Shown here: positions 11,301 through 19,200 of the stretch, one piece after another
Position numbering within the stretch: position 1 is the stretch's first letter
How the letters are laid out: every line of letters starts with the position of its first letter
Origin: Bacteroidetes bacterium UBA4416
GTDB lineage: Bacteria > Bacteroidota > Bacteroidia > B-17B0 > Aurantibacillaceae
Direction of reading: 5' to 3'
Assembly: GCA_002390745.1 (NCBI GenBank)
Contig: DGQK01000013.1
Location: 1 to 29,271 of the forward strand
Length of the DNA: 29,271 nt
Made by a program: the position numbers and the translations under genes
The notes under the pieces: model-generated
Seen by the model: only the letters and a program-made list of their open reading frames with translations
The model's database searches: none
What the model was told of the DNA's origin: nothing

Positions 11301-14300
11301 TCTCATCGCCGCCCAGCATTGGCTCGTAAGAGGCAACACCGGAGCTCACCGTCTCTCCCCAGAACTCGGTTTCGTAGGTAAATTCCTGGCCGTATTTGGA
11401 ATTTTCCTGGCCCGGATTGTTGGGATCGGTCGTTTGATCTTTCCAGTTATCTGTAATGCTGAGCGACTTCACCCGGGAGCCGCCTCCGAATTTATGGCCG
11501 CCAGGATTGTAAAGCCTGATAAAGGATTTTCCGGGCACAAACTCCTGGCAGTAATGTTTAGTCATTAAGCTGTGATTCGGCCCTTTGACAGCCTGCATAA
11601 TGGTTTTGAAAGGACCGCCGGTTGCCTCCGAGGCCAGCTGTTTCAATGCGCTTACGACATCCGATGGCGGACTGAAGGAGGCGTCCCATACCAGGTTATT
11701 ATAATGGGTTTTACCAAAGTTCATCGCTGCCTTGGCAATCGGATTGATCTGCCAGGTCGGATTGATCGTGGTTTTATCATCCCGTTTCACAAGGCCAAGC
11801 TTCACAAAACCTACCTGTCTGCCATTCGACGTTAATCCCGGAGCAACACCACAATCCGGGATAGCTCCATCGAGTCCGGCGTATCCCGATACATACTCGA
11901 AGTGATCGCCGACATTGGTCGTGTTTCCGGAGGTATTGGTCAGATTGACCAAAAAACGGAAGTACAGGTATTTTCCATCGGTATTGATGTCTTTCAGATA
12001 TTTCTGCCTGACTTTGGCTGATGCTTCCGCATCCGTACTGTAGGTCAGTGGCTCTGTAAGCTCAAAGAAGAGGTATGGGTTTTGATCTGAATTATTTGTT
12101 CCTGTGTACAAATTGGATGTTGTACCGGGCAGGACTGTTGTACTGGATGACCCGACCGCTACAACCTTCATCATCTGCATGGCCGGCCGGTTCTGTACAA
12201 AAGCGTAATCATCGGACTCATAATTGACCTGAATGGTTGCTCCGGATGGCAGATCGATCTGCGTCAGGCTCCAGGCGGAGGCCCTGAAATCAGCTTCCGC
12301 TTTGCTGAACTGATCCACATAAGGAAATTCAGCATTGTTGAGAGGGCTGCTATAATTATAGGCGATGGTAGGAGCCGTTCCCGGAGCCGTTGGCCCTACG
12401 ATGTAGTTTGCGGTGTTATTGTTCAGGGGCATGTAATTCCCCCAGCGGTCATACGCTTTAGGATTGTAACGGAAGTTATTGACGAGAGTGCCGTTATTGG
12501 CATGCGCCTGCCCGTAACTGAACCGATAGGTGTTCACATTCGCCTTATCCGACTTGCCGTAGGTAAACCAGATCTTCTTCATAGTCAGCTTTCCTTTGGC
12601 TGCATTGAGGTTGGTACTTCCATCCATTTCTGCAACACCGTCGTTGTTAGGGACACCGCCGCACAGGGAATAGTCGTACGCAAAATGCACCACCTTTACC
12701 GGAACGGCATTGCTGCCGTTGGCATCGTACTCGGGCCTTGCATACAGCGAAACGGATTTCAGGTATTTGGTTTTCATCGCGCTTCCAATCCCTCCGTTCA
12801 CATCCTGCGCCCCCCGGGCATCGTGCCGGTCGCCCAGCTCGAATACGGCCACGTAGTTCCGTGTGATGATCTTTTGAACAAACCACAGCTCTTTCTCACC
12901 ATATACCAAGTTGCCCTGGTCATCATTCTGAATGGATTTTCCGTTTTCGTTGAAGTTGGCCATATTGAGCTCGTACGGCATGCGCCAGCCGTATTTCGCG
13001 CCGGCCTTCACATATTCGAATTTAGTATAATTGCCATAGTCGTCGTCAGACAAGCCGTCACCTGTTACATCCACATAGTCCGGCGATACAATAGCCGTTA
13101 GTAAATAGGCATGGGCATAAGGCGGCATTTTTACGCGGTTGTAATAGTTGTCGGCTCCTTTGGCATTGGAGGTGCTCAGGTCGCTGCCGCTGTAGGATAC
13201 ATAAGCCGTGGTATTCTGAAAGCCGCCGTTTGCCGGCGTCAGCCCCGTGTTGCCTGTGTTGATGGTAGAGCTCGCATTGAAGGTGATTTCTTCCTGGAGG
13301 GTATTGTAGGCCGGCAGACCATAGATATACCGGCTGCCATCCACGCGCAGGGCGGTAAGCTCGGCAATATGGTGTGCTTTTGCATCGGCATTGATATTCA
13401 TCCCTAAAGGATGCGTGCGCGTGTAAATGTTTTTATCCAGGCCGTAAAGCTTTGCTTCCTCCAGGTTCAGAGCCGACATCACCTGGTTTCGCTTCTGGCG
13501 CTGGGTGATATAGTTTGTAGAGGGAACAGGCAATGTCGGTCCGTTCTCCCATTTCTCCAGCACATCGGTGGCCCTGTGATCTACGAGCTTATCGATCTTA
13601 ATGCGGTAAGCTTCATCGCTGCCGATGGCCTGGTATAATGCATTCTGTACCTCATCGCTCGATTTTTCACCGACCTCTTTAAAATAATACGGCTCATAAT
13701 CCTTATTGGTCGTACTGGCATGCGCCGAAAGCCGATCCTTTGCCACATTGTCCTTTTCCCATTTGCCGGCTACGGTATTCACATCTACTACGGATACATC
13801 AATGCCTCCATGAAAGGTTTGCGCTCCCGAAATCTCTCCGCCTGCTGAATAGCTGTCGCTGGTATTGGTGGAACGGTTATCAAATACATAGCCCACATCG
13901 CTGCGGAAGGGTCGGAAAGCTCCGCCTATGCCCTGGCCGGTAACCGAAAACACATCATAGGTCTGGTTGGTGACGGGCAGGTTTTTGGTATAGCGGCTGA
14001 AAGCCTGATCCTTCTCCCGGTTAAAATCCATCAATACATTGTTAGCGCCCTGCCCCGCATGGCTGAACATGTAACCGTAAGCGGCTGTAGAGGTATAAGG
14101 ATCCATCAACGACTGATTGGAAAAATAACCACCGAGAGTAACATCTCCGTCCAGACCGAATACCGTTGCTCCGAACTTAAAGCTGACTGCAACAGAGTTG
14201 TTCACCATGTTGTTCTGGATACGGGGTACAAAGGTCGAGGCTCCGAAATTAACAACTCCGGCACTACCGGTCCCTCCTCCTGTGCTGATATCAACCTCTC

Positions 14301-15117
14301 TTGGTCCATCGGATGTTTGTGCTTTGATCGTTTTTTCTCCTTCCCGTTTATAACCGGCATTTAAGCTCAGGTCCTTTAAGCCTCCCCTCGAGTTGACACT
14401 CATACCGATGCCTATAGACACATTATCTGAGGTATTAATATCACCTTTCTCTGCATTATCCACCCGGGCAGAAAAGCTCAGGTTAGGCGATATGGTCAAG
14501 CCACCGCTGTTGCTGGATTTCATCCCAAGGCTCGCATTCATGCTTCCCTTGCTTGGATTTCCGGCCGAAATGCCGGAACTCATGGATTGTTCCATCCCGA
14601 TACCGTTATAGTTATTGTAATTGATTCCCAATCCTATGTTCAGCTTTCCTGTTGTTTTGCTTGAAGAACCTTGCTTTTGGAAACCGAATAATTCCATTCC
14701 AACACCCACCGTCACTCCGTAGGTCGTGTTATCCTTCATATTGAACTCTTTCTCAATAAGCTCACCGTTGAAGTCATCCGGAAGGCCACGCATGTTGCGG
14801 TTAATGGAGCCCACGTTCAGGTTCCAGCCCAGGCCGGTCCAGCTGGCTTCGTCGTCCATGCCGATGCCTGAGTTGTAAGCAATGTTGAGCGGGTAGCCAC
14901 CCACATCCATCAACGGAATGTTATACTTAAAATCTCCCGACCCCAGGTCTACCATTTCTGCCGTGCTCACCGGTGTAAAGGCCTGCACTTCCGGCTGGCT
15001 TGGGCCTCCCGTGAGGGCAAAGGTGGCCGTAGGTGTGATGATCTCGGACACAAAGGTGATGAGCAGAAAAAAGCTGATGATGCGTTTTCGCCTGGTTGTT
15101 CCTAATAACTTTATCAT
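8350..15117 (-). CDS. Large secreted SpvB/RHS-type protein, 2255 residues
   Basis: A signal peptide covers residues 1 to about 35 (RKRIISFFLLITFVSEII, then TATFA). Near residues 80-118 is the pattern IAYNSGIGMDDEASWTGLGW followed by INRNMRGLPDDF, which matches the opening of SpvB/Tc-toxin-B/RHS-type proteins. Residues about 125-345 are glycine-rich alternating strands resembling a membrane barrel. DVTGDGLSDDD near residue 686 resembles FG-GAP/VCBS calcium-binding loops. Residues about 2000-2200 look like a carbohydrate-binding-type jelly roll (a Cys pair, then HTGKYSMQLNP). The C-terminus has a single YD repeat (FYEYDEEGSLVRVKKETEKG) and stops without an RHS core or toxin domain. It therefore looks like the first half of an RHS pair with the giant gene downstream. 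It starts 6 bases after the lipoprotein gene. The molecular function is unknown. Confidence 0.88.
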   Translation of the reverse strand: MIKLLGTTRRKRIISFFLLITFVSEIITPTATFALTGGPSQPEVQAFTPVSTAEMVDLGSGDFKYNIPLMDVGGYPLNIAYNSGIGMDDEASWTGLGWNLNVGSINRNMRGLPDDFNGELIEKEFNMKDNTTYGVTVGVGMELFGFQKQGSSSKTTGKLNIGLGINYNNYNGIGMEQSMSSGISAGNPSKGSMNASLGMKSSNSGGLTISPNLSFSARVDNAEKGDINTSDNVSIGIGMSVNSRGGLKDLSLNAGYKREGEKTIKAQTSDGPREVDISTGGGTGSAGVVNFGASTFVPRIQNNMVNNSVAVSFKFGATVFGLDGDVTLGGYFSNQSLMDPYTSTAAYGYMFSHAGQGANNVLMDFNREKDQAFSRYTKNLPVTNQTYDVFSVTGQGIGGAFRPFRSDVGYVFDNRSTNTSDSYSAGGEISGAQTFHGGIDVSVVDVNTVAGKWEKDNVAKDRLSAHASTTNKDYEPYYFKEVGEKSSDEVQNALYQAIGSDEAYRIKIDKLVDHRATDVLEKWENGPTLPVPSTNYITQRQKRNQVMSALNLEEAKLYGLDKNIYTRTHPLGMNINADAKAHHIAELTALRVDGSRYIYGLPAYNTLQEEITFNASSTINTGNTGLTPANGGFQNTTAYVSYSGSDLSTSNAKGADNYYNRVKMPPYAHAYLLTAIVSPDYVDVTGDGLSDDDYGNYTKFEYVKAGAKYGWRMPYELNMANFNENGKSIQNDDQGNLVYGEKELWFVQKIITRNYVAVFELGDRHDARGAQDVNGGIGSAMKTKYLKSVSLYARPEYDANGSNAVPVKVVHFAYDYSLCGGVPNNDGVAEMDGSTNLNAAKGKLTMKKIWFTYGKSDKANVNTYRFSYGQAHANNGTLVNNFRYNPKAYDRWGNYMPLNNNTANYIVGPTAPGTAPTIAYNYSSPLNNAEFPYVDQFSKAEADFRASAWSLTQIDLPSGATIQVNYESDDYAFVQNRPAMQMMKVVAVGSSSTTVLPGTTSNLYTGTNNSDQNPYLFFELTEPLTYSTDAEASAKVRQKYLKDINTDGKYLYFRFLVNLTNTSGNTTNVGDHFEYVSGYAGLDGAIPDCGVAPGLTSNGRQVGFVKLGLVKRDDKTTINPTWQINPIAKAAMNFGKTHYNNLVWDASFSPPSDVVSALKQLASEATGGPFKTIMQAVKGPNHSLMTKHYCQEFVPGKSFIRLYNPGGHKFGGGSRVKSLSITDNWKDQTTDPNNPGQENSKYGQEFTYETEFWGETVSSGVASYEPMLGGDENPFRQPVFMGPNKFTMLIPDERFFMEEPFGETFFPSASVSYSKVKVRNFIPTGANVKTHGTGYVVHEFYTAKDYPTITTHTPINPKQYKPPLGGLLKVMSRDYISASQGYVIKLNDMHGKPKGQSVYAEGSDKPLSKVEYFYKTKDGGYKEYGLVDIHSDARCVPNELENSCTVIHKDGAIASRTIGTDFDAVADFRETETKTVMGGAQINLAVFLVGIFPGAVPTIWPSYSFEKTRFRSAVMTKVISNYGILESTTAHDNGSSVTTSNLAYDAQTGDVLVTRTKNDFHDDIYSLKYPAYWGYDLMGPAYKNIGYSETVNFSAPGTFAVSRPDLFNIGDEITVPGTTPVVGWVCSISGNQVSVINSAGSPVGSGTNVTVKVLRSGRRNLLGAQMASLTSLANPVDYDNDGVLNTDLDVRTIDNPSSPANDRQYKVLNASAIEYSDQWQTFRGYEVNHPARCESYPNAKSQAVINYIQSWMGNPPPPILSTNSTNTFTANISGCVYEFKLQGSAVWSDLKTQWVDLFHGIWGYTYPMQCQSNELSIRLAYQEGTRTFWISSPVGYRGVAPYPFHSFYFKVKPVAGSAASCEIISTTTIPASSRKCGLVEGDVVNPFLYGIKGNWRPKITWSYLNDRYQKNASGAANTDIRNDGYIKDFQPFYRHPAVMGQDWSKNTSNWTYTSEVTKINPYGIEVENKDALSRYSAAQYGTCGLKLFPMAVASNARLQEIGYDGFEDYTCPGEDCFANRETHFDYMPFRIYRSNTEAHTGKYSMQLNPLTGLNSANMVKTLTSVDCVPSVAPACSYSLACSDFIMAFSPITTGGVAKKYVLSYWVKEKALTGSVVTEEILDYTNSLINVSLSGGSGSITPGTLKKSEIIDGWQRFEYTFSISAGATGNINFTLTNIDNGPFVASYFDDIRVHPFNSNMKSFVYDPVTLKYVAELDANNFATFYEYDEEGSLVRVKKETEKGIMTIQETKNHTKQ

Positions 15118-15123
15118 AATAAT

Positions 15124-15753
15124 TTAATTAATCTTGATCTGTGAATGTGTGAATAGCTCCTGTTCGTTCAGGGCAAATTTGACAGGGCCGGTCGGTAAAT
15201 AAGGATTGTCATATACCAATACGGCATCTTTAACATGTGAGGTATTGAAACCTAGCATAAAATTATTTTTGGGCGATACGCCGTAGTTACGCTCGTAATG
15301 GTACATGGCGCAGGGGATGGTGTCTTTTTCCGCTACCACAATGCAAATGTCTTTTTGCATGCCAAAAGCGTAATACGCTACCCGCTCTTCATAATCATCC
15401 CCCGGTTGAGGCTTATAATGCAGAAGCTCTTCATTAAAGTCATCAATGCTTATCTCCAGGTTGAAAAATAAAAGACCGTCATAGCCTTTTAAGATGGAAT
15501 CGAAAGAAGCCTGGGTCCTATGGCTCATGTCGCCAAGACCTCGCAATGCCATCTGTTCATTGGAGATATGCTTCAGGGTGAAATTCACGTCTTCAATTTT
15601 TGTTTCATAGCTCTTTTTTTTCGACTCAGCCTCAACGAAGGCTTTCGCATCTGCAACAGAAGATACCTCATAGATACTCCCTCTGCCATTCTCCTTGCAG
15701 GAACACATGATTAAAAGCATGGCTAAACCGATTATCCAATTAGTCCTTTGCAC
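15124..15753 (-). CDS. Predicted lipoprotein of unknown function
   Basis: I place the start at a GTG at 15753, giving 209 residues. An AGGAGGT lies six bases upstream, and starting here puts a lipoprotein signal peptide exactly at the N-terminus (IIGLAMLLIMCSC). The lipidated cysteine would be Cys19. The residues after it, K-E-N, resemble the acidic lipoprotein export signals reported for surface lipoproteins of Bacteroidota; this match is partial. The rest is a soluble alpha/beta sequence with no motif I recognise (for example the acidic loop QPGDDYEERVAYY). The first 14 bases overlap the end of the Skp-like gene, suggesting translational coupling. An upstream ATG at 15816 would add 21 residues in front of the signal peptide and overlap the previous gene by 77 bases, so it is less likely. 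It may be a surface partner of the neighbouring giant proteins. Confidence 0.8.
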   Translation of the reverse strand: MQRTNWIIGLAMLLIMCSCKENGRGSIYEVSSVADAKAFVEAESKKKSYETKIEDVNFTLKHISNEQMALRGLGDMSHRTQASFDSILKGYDGLLFFNLEISIDDFNEELLHYKPQPGDDYEERVAYYAFGMQKDICIVVAEKDTIPCAMYHYERNYGVSPKNNFMLGFNTSHVKDAVLVYDNPYLPTGPVKFALNEQELFTHSQIKIN

Positions 15754-16258
15754 CTGAATACCTCCTGTTGATATAGTCTGAAACTTCTTTGGTAATGTCG
15801 TCTTCCTGTTTGGCAAACATAATGTTGCCCTGGCCCGTAGCGCCCAGGATCAGATCATAACCGTATTTTTTTCCGTAATCGTCTACGTACTGGTTGATCT
15901 GCTTCCAGATCTGGTCGGAGTACTGACGGGCAGTGGCATCGTTATCATCGGCAAATTCCTTTTCCTTATACAGGTAAGAGCGTTGCAAGTCATTGAGCTG
16001 TCGGTTTTCCTGCTCTGTGATCGCCGCTCCCTTCACCGAAATATACTGGATCCTGAATTTAATACTGTCCAGCAGGTTTTGCCTGGCAAGCTGTACCTTG
16101 CTGTATTTTTCCTCCAGCTCTTTCTTGAGCTTAAAACCGTCGTACAGCTGGCTTGTATTGACATAGGCTATTTCCCTGGAAGCATGAAGCGTCCAGAATA
16201 CGCAGAAACCCACTGCAATGATGATAATAAGAGGTGTTAGTATGTTTTTATAGTTCAT
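15740..16258 (-). CDS. Skp/OmpH-family periplasmic chaperone
   Basis: This gene encodes 172 residues. An N-terminal hydrophobic segment (residues 8-25) acts as a signal peptide or anchor. It is followed by IAYVNTSQLYDGFKLKKELE, the strand-plus-helix opening of the Skp/OmpH family. Residues about 45-130 form long charged helices suited to the coiled-coil tentacles of a Skp trimer. The C-terminal part (YDLILGATGQGNIMFAKQED, then ITKEVSDYINRRY) matches the body-domain strands and closing helix. Its length is normal for the family. Skp holds unfolded outer-membrane or exported proteins in the periplasm. The gene lies 5 bases after the 1660-residue protein gene and upstream of the 2255-residue gene, unlike the housekeeping skp, which usually sits beside bamA. 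This suggests a copy devoted to these giant clients. There is no classic Shine-Dalgarno sequence. Confidence 0.87.
   Translation of the reverse strand: MNYKNILTPLIIIIAVGFCVFWTLHASREIAYVNTSQLYDGFKLKKELEEKYSKVQLARQNLLDSIKFRIQYISVKGAAITEQENRQLNDLQRSYLYKEKEFADDNDATARQYSDQIWKQINQYVDDYGKKYGYDLILGATGQGNIMFAKQEDDITKEVSDYINRRYSGAKD
15760..15766 (-). promoter_or_regulatory. Shine-Dalgarno-like AGGAGGT before a GTG start
   Basis: On the minus strand AGGAGGT lies six bases before the GTG at 15753 that starts the lipoprotein gene. It lies within the Skp-like gene, where it reads as two Arg codons (AGG AGG), so it may be partly coincidental. It supports the GTG start, which also places the signal peptide correctly. 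Confidence 0.55.
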
Positions 16259-16263
16259 AGCTC

Positions 16264-19200
16264 TTAATACTTAAAACGGGCATAAAACACTTCATTCTTT
16301 TTATTGGTAATGGCGATCCGGTAAAATTGCCCCTGGGTCATACCGAGTGTACTCAGATCAATGGTATACCTGTTATCACCAATAACTTCCACCAGCCCGG
16401 GAACAGAGGTCACCGGCACATTTTTATCAGTAACTATGGTATAGCTTAAGCTATTCGCAGCTCCTTGCGAGAGGTCGAAGTACTCCTCCTCAAAAGCGAA
16501 ATAGATGCTCTTACGGTAAGAGGTATAATAACCGGCATCCAACACTTTTTTAAGAATAAAATAATTAGGAATCCGTTTATCACAGCCGAAGGTAATCCGG
16601 GGTTTGCTGATGTACAGATCCTTCTGATTTACAGACACGTCTACTACGAGCTCAGTGGACGGCGTGGCATTACCACTACCTACCAGGCTATTATTCTTGT
16701 AGAATTCCATTTTCATATTGAGTCCCCCATTCAGAGGCACCTTCCTGATCTTCAAAATATCTGTCGGAGTGACATTCAGGATGGCACCGACTGTACCAAG
16801 CGAAAACATTGAAGCCGTATATGGTCCCACAGACTGAGAAGAGTTTCCTCCGAGTCCTACAGTCTGTAATTGTATATTGGAGGCTACGTAAAAACGGTGA
16901 TCGGTGCCGGATGGATGCGTCCCAAGGTCCTGGCTGGTGAGGCCGAAGGCCATAGCCCTGTTGGAAAAAGGATTATAAGAGGATCCCGAAAACACAGGTT
17001 TAAATTCAGCCCATCCTTCTTCCGCGGCGTCCAGCAGATTATTTGTGGAAGCGCCACCAAGCCAGGTATAAGGGCTTGATTGTGTCGCCGTAATATTAAA
17101 AGACCTGTCTAACGTATTGACGTTGGTAGCTCCAAAGGGTGCCTGATTGATCCAGTCGGGCATGTAAGCTACCGTAAAAGTTTGAACCATCGGGCTTAAA
17201 ATGGTACCGCTGCAAGAACCGGAACGTACCTGAATACTCACGGTATATACTCCGGCATATAAGCCGCTTAAGGTGGCGGAAGATCCTGTACCTGAAGTGG
17301 AATACCCATTAGGCCCCGAAACGGTATATGAACAGAGTTTCTCGCCCCTCAGCATGGAGTAGCCGGAAAACGTAATAGCACCGGTGCTCAGCGAACCGCA
17401 AGTGACATCTGTAACCGTTGCCGAAATTCCGTGGCTCAGCAAAAGAGGACCTACCAGGATGATGTTTCCTAACTGAGCCAAGGGTGTTTTCAAAAGCGCT
17501 TTCAACTGATAGTTCGCCTGAAAAAAAGCATCCGGGACACTGCTCTGCGTCCATACAGGTGTAAAGTTCTTAGAGTAAACAATGGTGTTATTGTTAGGAT
17601 TCAACAAAATGCCCATCACATCTCCGCTCACATACTCCAGCGTATGCACCAGTTCGGAATTGTAATAAATACGCATCGATTTTGTACCATTGCCCCTCAT
17701 GTGGATCATTGTGTTCTGGATCAGATCCGTAGTTGTATCCGTATTCAAACTATCGGCTATTTTGAGGCCGATGATCATTTCATCGGAATCGCGTGGAATC
17801 CGGTATTCCACATAGAACTCTCTTTCCTGCGGATGAATCACCGCATCAGAAACAGCAAATTTTAACGATGCCCCAACAGCGCTTTTGGTAAGCCTTTGAC
17901 CCATTCCGTAATGAACCGTAAAGCCCCCGGCTGCGCCGGCTGGAATCACACAGGTACTGGTACTGACTCCACCCCCGGTAATCCATCCGAAATCGTTGCC
18001 AAGCAACGCTGTTTCGCGAAGTGTGTCGCCCCCATTATCGATAATAATGTTATTGTAAATTGCTGAAGGGATATTGGTTAATGTTTGACTTCTTCGCAGA
18101 CTGTCCAGTTTCGGATACAAAGAAAGACTGTCGACGGCAGTAAATGTGCTATCAAGCGAGCGGAAAAAATCATGGTTGGACTGAATCTGCAAGCCGTTCC
18201 AGGCAATATTGTAATGGGGCGTTCCTCCGCTGATATGTAATTCTATGCTGCCGGTTGCCCCTTCCGTCACATTAGTAATGACCGGACTAACCGACATACT
18301 ACTGTTATATCCAAAACTACAGCCTACATTCACCAGCTTAGTGTTTGCCCAGCCATGGACAATTCCCTTGATCTTCCAGGTTTTCCGGGCTTCCACAGTA
18401 TCGACAACATAGCCCAGCGAAATTCCGTTTATCGTAAACCGGATGGTATCAGCAGTTCGTTCAACCCTCAGGATGCTCCCTGCAATGCCATAGCCTGCAT
18501 AACCATAACTTCCTTTATAAAAAGTGTAAAGCCCTTTAGTTTCTCCATCATAATAAAATCCATAATCAATATCTTTAACATTCTGAGGATCAGAAGACAT
18601 GCTATCCAGGAAACCAATGTATTTGATTTTATCCAGGTCTTCCAGCACATATTCAAACCAACCATCGGTGCCGGCTGCCAGGGTATTCCTTGTAAAGGCA
18701 CGCCCCCACATATAAGCTTGAGTCGTTTTAAGCGTATCACCATGGACCGTAGCCCCATACAAAGAATCCCAGTGGGTTTTATAGCCTACGTGGTAATACT
18801 TACTGTTAATATGATGAAGGCTGTCTTCTACAGTTAGCAAGTAATTTCCGGCTGCTATATTTTCCAGTGGATTTGTGGTCAGGTTTCCGGGCTGCCAGAA
18901 ACAAGACAAAGGGTTCGTTATTCCAGTATGGACCGTGATAGAGCCATCGTTGGCGCCCACCGAACTGGCATGAACAACGGAAGGATCAAGGCGCGTGTAA
19001 TTTGGAAAAACCGTATTCCCTTGTTGGGAAAAACTACAACCCAGGTTGACCAGGCTGCCGTTAAGGTAATTTTGTAATACCGCTTTTATTTTCAGGGGCT
19101 TTTTGGCATAGCTGCTATCTATCCAGGAATTGGATAAAACACCATTGATCTTTAAATTGATCGCATTTCCTACCCGCTCCACCCGGAATATCGTCCCTTC

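Noticed and set aside
12502..13101. Plus-strand open frame of 199 codons
   Set aside because: Antisense to the 2255-residue protein, whose frame here contains the DVTGDGLSDDD calcium-loop motif; the plus-strand product has no coding character.
15754..15816. Earlier ATG for the lipoprotein at 15816
   Set aside because: It would bury the lipoprotein signal peptide 21 residues inside the protein and overlap the Skp-like gene by 77 bases.
16264..16560. Standard type IX secretion C-terminal sorting domain
   Set aside because: The end of the protein resembles such domains only loosely; the expected conserved motifs are not visible, so I did not annotate it as one.
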